DNA from: Novosphingobium naphthalenivorans NBRC 102051
GTDB lineage: Bacteria; Pseudomonadota; Alphaproteobacteria; Sphingomonadales; Sphingomonadaceae
Assembly (NCBI RefSeq): GCF_001590985.1
Contig: NZ_BCTX01000050.1
Location: 1 to 38,580 of the forward strand
DNA: 38,580 nt
Direction: 5' to 3'
Shown here: piece by piece, positions 8,424-14,810 of the stretch
Position numbering within the stretch: position 1 is the stretch's first letter
Layout of the letters: each line of letters starts with the position of its first letter
Translations under genes and position numbers: made by a program
The notes under the pieces: model-generated
Seen by the model: the letters and a program-made list of their open reading frames with translations, nothing else
The model's database searches: none
What the model was told of the DNA's origin: nothing

Positions 8424-9377
8424 ATGACTGATTATCAAAACCCCCTCGGCTCGGGTTTTGATGCCCGATCGACCGCCTCGGAAGTTCTTGCGGGGCTGGA
8501 TCTGAAGGGAAAGCGCGCCATTGTCACGGGCGGTCACTCCGGCCTTGGTCTGGAGACGACGAAGGCCCTTGCCGAAGCGGGCGTTGATGTGCTCGTCGCC
8601 GCGCGGAAACCGGACGTGGCGAAGATCGCGACGCGAGACATTCCTGGCGTGGAAATCGACACGCTTGACCTGTCGGACCTTGCCAGTGTGCATTCCTTCG
8701 CTGCCCGTGCGCTGGCATCGGGGCGGCATGTCGACATGCTCATCAATAACGCCGGCATCATGGCCTGTCCCGAAACACGAGTCGGGCCGGGTTGGGAAGC
8801 GCAATTCGCGACCAATCATCTCGGGCATTTCGTGCTGACCAATCTGCTCTGGCCGTTGCTCGACGGAGGCGCCCGGGTCGTCGCGCTCTCGTCGGCCGCG
8901 CATCATCTGTCCGCCATCCGATGGGACGATGTGCAATTCGAGCACGGCTATGACAAGTGGTTTGCCTACGGCCAATCCAAGACCGCTGACGCCCTCTTCG
9001 CGGTTCATCTCGACCGCCTCGCCCACGATCGCGGCGTTCGGGCATTTTCTGTCAGTCCGGGCAAGATTCTTACGCCGCTGCAGCGTTACATGACCAGGAG
9101 CGAGATGGTGGCGCAAGGCTGGATCGACGAGGCGGGAGTGTCGATCGATCCAACCTTCAAAACGCCGGAACAGGGAGCAGCAACGCAGGTCTGGGCGGCA
9201 ACCTCGCCTCAGCTTGACGGGCTCGGGGGTCTCTACTGCAAGGATTGCGACGTCGCGATACGCGCGGAAGATGCTGATGCGCCGTTTGTCGGGGTCAAAG
9301 CCTATGCAGCCGATGGAAAGGAAGCCGAGAAGCTTTGGCGGCTATCGGTTGAACTCACCAATATCAACGCATTTTGA
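8424..9377 (+). CDS. Short-chain dehydrogenase/reductase (retinol-dehydrogenase-like)
   Basis: A protein of 317 residues with the classical SDR pattern: cofactor-binding TGGHSGLG (about residues 33-40), the NNAG motif (about 110-113), the active-site Ser region (VVALSSAAHH) and the catalytic YxxxK as Y182-G-Q-S-K186. Arg near the end of the second strand (AARKPD) favours NADP(H). The length and the C-terminal extension resemble retinol-dehydrogenase/WWOX-like SDRs, which reduce carbonyls of hydrophobic substrates. The ATG at 8424 is preceded by GGAGA; the upstream in-frame ATG at 8328 lies inside the divergent regulatory region and adds non-homologous sequence. The substrate is not predictable. 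The divergent AraC gene is its likely regulator. Confidence 0.9.
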   Translation: MTDYQNPLGSGFDARSTASEVLAGLDLKGKRAIVTGGHSGLGLETTKALAEAGVDVLVAARKPDVAKIATRDIPGVEIDTLDLSDLASVHSFAARALASGRHVDMLINNAGIMACPETRVGPGWEAQFATNHLGHFVLTNLLWPLLDGGARVVALSSAAHHLSAIRWDDVQFEHGYDKWFAYGQSKTADALFAVHLDRLAHDRGVRAFSVSPGKILTPLQRYMTRSEMVAQGWIDEAGVSIDPTFKTPEQGAATQVWAATSPQLDGLGGLYCKDCDVAIRAEDADAPFVGVKAYAADGKEAEKLWRLSVELTNINAF

Positions 9378-9539
9378 TGATGCTCCCCGGCTGGCGCGTT
9401 TGGTTCGATGGTTCTCCAACTAGCCGAAATGATCATGGAAATCGGTGGACCGCGCGCGGTGCATAGATCAGCACGTCCCCGGTCATTTCGCGCTCCTACC
9501 ACGATCGGTGAGAAAACAGATGCCGGCCTCGATCGCTTG

Positions 9540-9580
9540 TTGAATTGCACCGGCCAATAGGCCATAATATAGTCACGATG
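9540..9580 (+). promoter_or_regulatory. Promoter of the phd-PIN-NTase/HEPN operon, possibly giving a leaderless message
   Basis: Two overlapping promoter readings have 17-base spacers: TTGAAT (9540-9545) with CATAAT (9563-9568), and TTGCAC (9545-9550) with TATAGT (9568-9573). Either would start transcription at about 9575-9580, on top of the ATG at 9578, and no Shine-Dalgarno sequence precedes that ATG. GGCC-AATA-GGCC at 9552-9563 overlaps the spacer and could be an antitoxin binding site. The 200 bases between the SDR and this gene otherwise show nothing recognisable. Confidence 0.45.
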
Positions 9581-9892
9581 ACCAGTTATGAGGCGGAAAT
9601 GGCCGCGCGCAAAGCACCCTCGATCAACCCGGATCCTCGCCGCCGCTGGCGGTTGCAGGATGCGAAGGCCCGCTTCAGCGAGGTGGTGCGCCTGGCCCAG
9701 GAGGACGGCCCCCAGAGGGTAACACTCCACGGGCGAGACGCCGTCATCATCGTTTCGGCTGAAGCCTGGGACAGGGACCACCGGGATCGGACCGGGCGGC
9801 GGCTCGTAGAAGCGCTCGCGACCTCACCACTCAGCGACCTCGATCTCGACCGCGCTACCACCGTCGGGCAGGTGCGCGAGGTGGAGCTTTGA
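9578..9892 (+). CDS. Phd/YefM-family antitoxin
   Basis: A protein of 104 residues. The core (WRLQDAKARFSEVVRLAQ at about 24-41, then PQRVTLHGRDAVIIVSAEAWDR) is the Phd/YefM fold: a DNA-binding N-terminal domain followed by a disordered toxin-binding tail. It pairs with the PIN protein encoded immediately downstream, whose TTG start overlaps this stop codon by four bases (TTGA). Antitoxins of this type neutralise the toxin and repress the operon. The ATG at 9578 is preferred over the in-frame TTG at 9545, which lies in the promoter; the first 20 residues are then a short basic extension before the conserved core. Confidence 0.9.
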   Translation: MTSYEAEMAARKAPSINPDPRRRWRLQDAKARFSEVVRLAQEDGPQRVTLHGRDAVIIVSAEAWDRDHRDRTGRRLVEALATSPLSDLDLDRATTVGQVREVEL

Positions 9893-10422
9893 ACGGTTTC
9901 CTGCTCGATACCAACGTGGTTTCCGATCTTCGCAAGCCCCGCCCCGATCCCGGCGTTGTCGCTTTCGTCAGCAGCCAGCAGGAAAGCGACCTGTTCCTGT
10001 CCGATGTCGTGTTCGCGGAAATCCGCTTTGGGATCGAGCAACTCGACGATGTCGAGCGCCGGACCTCGATCACCACATGGCTCGATCATAATTTGCGTCC
10101 GCTGTTTGTCGGGCGGACGTTGAGCATAACCGAAGATACCCTGCTCAGATGGCGGCTGAAAATCGAGGGCGGCCGCAAGAAGGGCCACACGTTCGGGCAG
10201 CCGGATCTGTTCGTCGCCGTGCTAGCCGAGGAAAGCGACATGGTCGCGGTGACGCGCGACGTCACGCATTTCGTCGCGGCGGGCGTCGCAACCTTGAACC
10301 CCTGGGAGGGACGTTTTCACGCAGCTTCCGGCTTGGACCATGTGGTCGATGATCTGAAAGCCCCTGACCTGCTCGACCGGCTTACCGTCCTTAACCGAAC
10401 GAGGCGGCGGAGATCGAAGTAA
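9889..10422 (+). CDS. PIN-domain ribonuclease toxin (VapC/FitB-like)
   Basis: A protein of 177 residues with the PIN acidic residues in place: LLDTNVVSD (Asp near residue 7), DVVFAEIRFGIE (Glu near 46), QPDLFVA (Asp near 106) and VAVTRDVTHF (Asp near 122). Such toxins are Mg2+-dependent endoribonucleases that cut tRNA or rRNA. The start is a TTG overlapping the antitoxin stop, so translation is coupled. The PIN domain ends near residue 142 (LNPW). A tail of about 35 residues, finishing in a basic RTRRRRSK, is longer than usual for VapC. The next gene begins one base after the stop, which puts toxin and downstream nucleotidyltransferase-HEPN gene in one transcription unit. Confidence 0.9.
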   Translation: MNGFLLDTNVVSDLRKPRPDPGVVAFVSSQQESDLFLSDVVFAEIRFGIEQLDDVERRTSITTWLDHNLRPLFVGRTLSITEDTLLRWRLKIEGGRKKGHTFGQPDLFVAVLAEESDMVAVTRDVTHFVAAGVATLNPWEGRFHAASGLDHVVDDLKAPDLLDRLTVLNRTRRRRSK

Positions 10423-10423
10423 C

Positions 10424-11338
10424 ATGCGCACCGAACTCGACCATCTCCCAGCGGCAAAGCAGCGCGAGCTGGACCGCGTCATCCAAATCCTGTTCGAGGA
10501 GTTCGAGGACGCCCATGGCAAGCCGAACGGCCAGCGCAAGCTGGGCCGCATTCTCAAGGTGATCCTCTACGGTTCCTACGCGCGTGGCGGTTGGGTCGAT
10601 GAACCGCATACGGCGAAGGGATATCAATCCGATTTCGATCTGCTGGTGATCGTCAACCAGAAGGAACTGACGGACCGGGTGGATTATTGGGAGCGAGCCG
10701 AGGAACGGCTCACCCGCGAACGCGCGATCACGAGGTCGCTCAAGACGCCCGTCAACTTCATCGTCCACAGCCTCCAGGAGGTGAATGACGGGCTGGCGCA
10801 TGGCCGATATTTCTTCATGGATGTCGCCCGCGACGGCATCGCGCTCTATCAGGCGGACGAAGAGGACCTGCTCGCCCCCAAGCCCAAGACGCCGCAGGAG
10901 GCGTTCGACATGGCGCAGGAATATTATGACTACTGGTTCTCGCTGGCGGTCGATTCCCAAAAGGTATTCCATTTCTGCCTTTCACAGAAATCCTACCGTC
11001 ACGCCGCGTTCAATTTACATCAAGCGTGCGAGCAACTCTATCACTGTGTCTTGCTCGTCAGAACCTTCTACACGCCCCACGTTCACAATCTGAACTTTCT
11101 GCGGACGCAGGCCGAGCGGCTTTCGATCCGGCTGGTCTCGGCCTGGCCACGCGAGAGCAAGAAGGACCGCGCCCGGTTCGAGAAGCTCAAGGACGCCTAT
11201 GTGAAGGCTCGCTATTCCAAGCATTACCGCATCACCGAGCAGGAGCTTCGGTGGCTCGGAGAGCGCGTCGAGGAACTGGGCACGATCGTCAACGACATCT
11301 GCACCGCGAGACTGGCCGAGTTGAAGGCGACGCTCTGA
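10424..11338 (+). CDS. Single-chain nucleotidyltransferase-HEPN protein (MntA/HepT-like fusion)
   Basis: A protein of 304 residues with two domains. Residues about 35-125 are a minimal nucleotidyltransferase: GS50-S51-YARGG, then the metal-binding pair D70-F-D72 in SDFDLLV, the GSx(n)DxD signature. Residues about 160-300 are an all-helical HEPN domain with R192-H-A-A-F-N-L-H199, which fits the HEPN ribonuclease RX4-6H motif. In separate-chain type VII toxin-antitoxin systems the MNT protein adds AMP to its HEPN partner and silences it; here both are in one polypeptide, so the control could act in cis (inference). The gene follows the PIN gene by one base, so the three genes look co-transcribed. 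A role in phage defence or plasmid maintenance is plausible but unproven. Confidence 0.85.
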   Translation: MRTELDHLPAAKQRELDRVIQILFEEFEDAHGKPNGQRKLGRILKVILYGSYARGGWVDEPHTAKGYQSDFDLLVIVNQKELTDRVDYWERAEERLTRERAITRSLKTPVNFIVHSLQEVNDGLAHGRYFFMDVARDGIALYQADEEDLLAPKPKTPQEAFDMAQEYYDYWFSLAVDSQKVFHFCLSQKSYRHAAFNLHQACEQLYHCVLLVRTFYTPHVHNLNFLRTQAERLSIRLVSAWPRESKKDRARFEKLKDAYVKARYSKHYRITEQELRWLGERVEELGTIVNDICTARLAELKATL

Positions 11339-11622
11339 ACCGGTCGCATTTTCGATCTGTCGCCGCGGGGCATCACATCCTCCATCAATGCTATGGGACG
11401 CCAGAGCTGGTCGATCGGCTCACCAAAGCGCCACAGCGCGATGGCCGCCGATCGTCGCAGCTGTGACACGGCCGGCCGCCAGCATTTCGAGTCCCAACGA
11501 TTAATCCCTACTCAATTAGTAGATATTCTATGCGGGCAATCGCGGGTGAATTCGATATGTGAGATGAGGCCGCTGGCGACTCTGGAAGATCCTTTGCGAT
11601 GCGGCGCTTCAGGACGTACGCA
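11339..11622. other. Intergenic stretch without a recognisable gene
   Basis: No convincing coding region or RNA gene is visible here. CTACT-CAATT-AGTAG at 11510-11524 is a short dyad in an AT-rich patch and could belong to the promoter of the following exonuclease gene. The open frames crossing this stretch have no recognisable content. Confidence 0.4.
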
Positions 11623-12147
11623 ATGGACTTTGTCGCAATCGATTTCGAGGCAAGCTGCCTTCCCCGACACGGCAGATCCTTTCCAATCGAGGTCGCTATC
11701 AGCGGACCGGAAGGGACCAGAAGCTGGCTGATCCGGCCGCATGCAAGCTGGCGCGACTGGGACTGGACGGAGGAGGCAACGCGGCGGCACTGCATCAGCG
11801 CGGACGAACTGGACCGCAAGGGCGTCTCACCACGCCAGGTCGTGCAAGAGATCACCAAGGCAGTTTGCGGCCGCAGATTATTCGCTGACAGCACCATCGA
11901 TGCGATCTGGTGGGCGACACTGCACGCGGACGCCGGGATCGATCCATTGGCCCCGATCGAGCACGCGAGTCTGCTTGTCGATGCACTTGGCGCCGGCAGC
12001 GGCGAGATCGCGGCAGCAAAGAAGGTCGCCGACTGTCGCTGCCCGGGCCGTCATCGCGCGGGGCCGGATGCTGCCTGGCTGTGGCAGCTACTCTCCGAAC
12101 TGGAACGGATCGTCCTCGCCCGCAGCGAGCTACGGCGGGCAGCGTGA
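11623..12147 (+). CDS. DEDDh-family 3'-5' exonuclease (RNase T/DnaQ-like)
   Basis: A protein of 174 residues. The opening VAIDFEAS gives the Asp and Glu of exonuclease motif I (DxE), FADSTIDAIWW supplies the motif II Asp, and HRAGPDAAW is motif III with His and Asp four residues apart, the DEDDh form. The family trims 3' ends of RNA or single-stranded DNA. The ATG at 11623 is chosen because it directly precedes the conserved first strand and has AGGA 8 bases upstream; an ATG at 11599 would add eight residues. It lies downstream of the NTase-HEPN operon after a 280-base gap, so co-transcription is uncertain. It could serve as an accessory nuclease of that island or be unrelated. Confidence 0.82.
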   Translation: MDFVAIDFEASCLPRHGRSFPIEVAISGPEGTRSWLIRPHASWRDWDWTEEATRRHCISADELDRKGVSPRQVVQEITKAVCGRRLFADSTIDAIWWATLHADAGIDPLAPIEHASLLVDALGAGSGEIAAAKKVADCRCPGRHRAGPDAAWLWQLLSELERIVLARSELRRAA

Positions 12148-12187
12148 TGCAGCACGATTTCCTCACATTCTCACGGAGCGGCAAGAC

Positions 12188-13048
12188 ATGAGCATCAATG
12201 CCCTCGCCAATTCCCCATCGCGCACTGCGGCAGGTTCGAAAAGCGTGACAGCCGTTCTGCAATTTACCGAGCACACGGGAGAAAAGCCCTATGCCTATGC
12301 CGGACCGCCACCCGAGGGCGTTCCCGAGCGGCGCGGTGAATATCGCGACCATGATGTCCGTATCGAGAACGCCCGCCCCTTCGCCGACCGCCTCAGCCTT
12401 GAGGTCGAAGGTATCGCGGTGGTTCGGTCGCCCAGTGGAGTCGGCGATCTGTTCGACGAAGCGCAGACGCTTGCCCTCGGCCACCCTGAAACCGCGGCGC
12501 TCGTCATGCAGGTAACCGGCGCCGCGCGAGTCGTGGTGTTCGACCATACCCGGCGGCGTGCCAGCCAGGACGCCTCCGACGACAGGACACTGGATCTGCC
12601 GCGGCCACCCGCCTCGCGCGTCCATGTCGACCAGACGCTGTGGTCCGGACCCAAGCGCGTGCGTGAGATCATGGGCGGACAGGCCGACGCGCTGCTTGCC
12701 GGCCGCGCGGCGATTATCAATGTCTGGCGGCCGATCGGCTATCCCGCGCGCGACTGGCCGCTCGTGCTCGGCGACGCGCGTAGCTTCGCACCGGAGGACC
12801 TGATCGCCACCGACCTGATCTTCCCGCATCGCCGCGGCGAGACCTATGGCATCGCCTACAATCCCGCGCAGCGCTGGCTCTATGTTCCCGACCTCACGCC
12901 CGAGGAGGCGATCCTCATCAAATGCTGGGATTCGGACGGCTCCGTCGCGCAGTTCGCGCCGCATAGCGGCTTTGCCGATCCGACCACGCCGCCCGGCACG
13001 CCGCCGCGCCAGAGCATCGAGTTCCGTACCATCGCCTTTTTCGACTGA
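12188..13048 (+). CDS. CmcJ/NvfI-family oxidoreductase/methyltransferase-like protein
   Basis: A protein of 286 residues resembling the CmcJ/NvfI (GA4-desaturase-like) family seen in secondary metabolism. Recognisable blocks are the conserved opening TEHTGEKPYAYAGPPPEGVP, the VVVFDHTRRR segment, a VHVDQT site with the His/Asp spacing of metal ligands, AAIINVWRPIG, and GIAYNPAQRWLYVPDLTPEEAILIKCWDS near the end. Family members are thought to be Fe(II)/2-oxoglutarate-type enzymes, but substrates are mostly unknown. The start at 12188 is preceded by GGAGCGG; longer in-frame reading upstream is the shadow of the exonuclease gene. It is followed after 10 bases by a glutathione S-transferase and then an SDR, so the three form an operon. 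Confidence 0.8.
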   Translation: MSINALANSPSRTAAGSKSVTAVLQFTEHTGEKPYAYAGPPPEGVPERRGEYRDHDVRIENARPFADRLSLEVEGIAVVRSPSGVGDLFDEAQTLALGHPETAALVMQVTGAARVVVFDHTRRRASQDASDDRTLDLPRPPASRVHVDQTLWSGPKRVREIMGGQADALLAGRAAIINVWRPIGYPARDWPLVLGDARSFAPEDLIATDLIFPHRRGETYGIAYNPAQRWLYVPDLTPEEAILIKCWDSDGSVAQFAPHSGFADPTTPPGTPPRQSIEFRTIAFFD

Positions 13049-13058
13049 AAGGACCGCC

Positions 13059-13799
13059 GTGATCGATCTTCATTATTGGCCGACTCCGAACGGCAAGAAG
13101 GTGACGATCCTGCTTGAGGAGCTCGCCATTCCTTACCGCATCGTTCCGGTGAACATCGGTCGCGGCGACCAGTTCAGCGACGACTTCCTCGCGATCAGCC
13201 CCAACAACCGCATGCCGGCGATTGTCGATACCGAGCCCAAAGGCGGCGGCGCGCCGATAAGCGTCTTCGAATCGGGCGCTATCCTTTTCTACCTCGCTGA
13301 GAAGGTCGGCCGCTTCTGGCCGCAGGACGACATCAGCGCGAAATATGAGGTGACCCAATGGGTGATCTGGCAGATGGCCAACCAGGGCCCCAAGTTCGGC
13401 GAGCGCGGCCATTTCTCTCGCGTGCCCGAAACTGCCGGCGATCTCTCCTACGCCCGGCGCCGTTTCGATGACGAGGTGCATCGCCTCTACGGCGTGCTCA
13501 ACAACCGCCTGTACGACCGGCGCTATCTGGCTGCCGACGACTACACTATCGCCGACATCGCCGCCTACCCCTGGACGGTGTCCTGGCAGCAGCAGGGCAT
13601 CGATCTCGACGAGTTCCGCTACGTCCGGCGTTGGTTCGACGAAGTGTCGACGCGACCGGCGGTCCAGCGCGGGCTTGCGGTCGACGCGGGACCGGCCGAG
13701 GACCCGGCAAGCTTGCCGCCCGATGAACAGGAACGGCGGCGAAAGATCCTCTACAATCAGCGCGCGAGACCCGCGCCCACGACGGAGGTTCCGGCATGA
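13059..13799 (+). CDS. Glutathione S-transferase (Ure2p/YfcG-like, Nu class)
   Basis: A protein of 246 residues with both GST domains. The thioredoxin-like N-terminal domain runs from LHYWPTPNGKKVTILLEEL through NRMPAIVD (cis-Pro) to VFESGAILFYLAEK (Glu-Ser of the glutathione site), and the C-terminal helical domain contains ADDYTIADIAAYPW. The TPNGKK opening places it with the Ure2p/YfcG-type enzymes, which bind glutathione or glutathione disulfide through Asn/Thr and often have disulfide-reductase activity. The start is a GTG at 13059 with GAAAGGA upstream. The gene lies between the CmcJ-like gene (10-base gap) and the SDR gene (4-base ATGA overlap). The context suggests glutathione-dependent processing of an electrophilic intermediate. 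Confidence 0.9.
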   Translation: MIDLHYWPTPNGKKVTILLEELAIPYRIVPVNIGRGDQFSDDFLAISPNNRMPAIVDTEPKGGGAPISVFESGAILFYLAEKVGRFWPQDDISAKYEVTQWVIWQMANQGPKFGERGHFSRVPETAGDLSYARRRFDDEVHRLYGVLNNRLYDRRYLAADDYTIADIAAYPWTVSWQQQGIDLDEFRYVRRWFDEVSTRPAVQRGLAVDAGPAEDPASLPPDEQERRRKILYNQRARPAPTTEVPA

Positions 13800-14497
13800 G
13801 CGCCCTGCCCTATCGCACGGCGCTTGTCGTCGGCACCGGACCTGGGATCAGCGCATCGCTGGTCCGTGCTCTCAGCGCGGCCGGGCTCAAGGTCGCCGCA
13901 GCCGCGCGTGACGTGGGCAAGCTCGAATCCCTCGCCCAGGAGACCGGCGCCGCCCTGTTTACGGCCGATGCCACCGATCCGGCAGCGGTGGCCCGCCTCT
14001 TCGAGGAAGTGGAAGCGCGGGTCGGTGTGCCGGAGATCGTGGTCTATAATCCGTCGGGCCGGATTCGCGGGCCGATCGTCGACCTCGATCCCGACGAGGT
14101 GCGCCGGGCGATCGAGGTGTCGGCGTTCGGCGGCTTCCTCGTCGTCCAGCAGGCGGCGAAGCGGCTCGAACCGCTCGGCCGGGGCGCGATCCTCCTCACC
14201 GGCGCCACCGCCAGCGTCAAGGGGTTCGCGGGTTCATCCACCTTCGCGATCGGCAAATTCGGCCTTCGCGGTCTCGCCCAGAGCGCCGCGCGCGAACTGG
14301 CGCCCAAGGGCATCCATGTCGCGCATTTTGTGATCGACGGCGCCGTCCGGAGCGCCGTCCGCCCCGATCCGCGCGACCGTCCCGACAGCACGCTCGATCC
14401 GGACGCCATCGCGCAGAGCTATCTCGCGGTGCTCGCCCAACCCCGCAGCGCCTGGACCTGGGAGATCGAACTTAGGCCTTGGGTGGAACCTTTCTGA
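13796..14497 (+). CDS. SDR-family oxidoreductase with Phe at the catalytic Tyr position
   Basis: A protein of 233 residues with an SDR Rossmann fold. It has a modified glycine motif (VVGTGPGIS at about residues 11-19), DATDP for the adenine pocket, VYNPSG where NNAG is usual, and LTGATAS with the catalytic Ser region. The expected YxxxK reads F150-A-I-G-K154, so the general-acid Tyr is replaced by Phe. The rest, including the GLRGLAQSAARELAPKGIHV helix, is well kept. Some SDR subfamilies carry this substitution, so it may act on unusual substrates, bind cofactor without classical catalysis, or have another role. It starts inside the GST stop codon (ATGA), so the two are translationally coupled. 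Confidence 0.88.
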   Translation: MSALPYRTALVVGTGPGISASLVRALSAAGLKVAAAARDVGKLESLAQETGAALFTADATDPAAVARLFEEVEARVGVPEIVVYNPSGRIRGPIVDLDPDEVRRAIEVSAFGGFLVVQQAAKRLEPLGRGAILLTGATASVKGFAGSSTFAIGKFGLRGLAQSAARELAPKGIHVAHFVIDGAVRSAVRPDPRDRPDSTLDPDAIAQSYLAVLAQPRSAWTWEIELRPWVEPF

Positions 14498-14498
14498 G

Positions 14499-14810
14499 AT
14501 GGGCGAGCGGCGAGCGTTCGCGGTGCTGACCGATGTCTCGGCCTGCTGCCTGCGCCAAGGTGCCGACGGTTCGTTGCGGCTCCGGCCGATGCATGTGCTG
14601 GTCCCGATCGAGGATCCCGACGTTGCATCGGGCAGGGCCCTGCGGGCATCGGCCGAACTTAGCGCGCCGCAGCCGCCGAAGAAGCCTCCTGCATTTGCCG
14701 CAGCTCCCGCCAGCGCCGATATTGCTCGGCCTTGGCAGGATCGGGATCTTCATAGCCTTGCAGCCAGAACCGGAACCAGTCCACCGAACCGCCCTGCGAC
14801 GCCATCCTAA
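14499..14810 (+). CDS. Possible truncated gene at the operon end (unrecognised product)
   Basis: An ATG one base after the SDR stop opens a 103-codon frame. Its first 53 codons, up to the isopeptidase gene end near 14658, have the strong third-position G/C preference of real genes here (VLTDVSACCLRQ..., then LRPMHVLVPIEDPDVASGRAL). The remainder is only the antisense of the isopeptidase 3' end. I do not recognise a family. The likeliest reading is that the fourth gene of the CmcJ-GST-SDR operon was truncated when the minus-strand cluster was joined here. It could also be chance. Confidence 0.35.
   Translation: MGERRAFAVLTDVSACCLRQGADGSLRLRPMHVLVPIEDPDVASGRALRASAELSAPQPPKKPPAFAAAPASADIARPWQDRDLHSLAARTGTSPPNRPATPS

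Noticed and set aside
11852..12964. Minus-strand open frame of 370 codons across the exonuclease and CmcJ-like genes
   Set aside because: The plus-strand frames carry catalytic motifs and well-spaced starts; the minus frame spans two genes and an intergenic gap without any family features.
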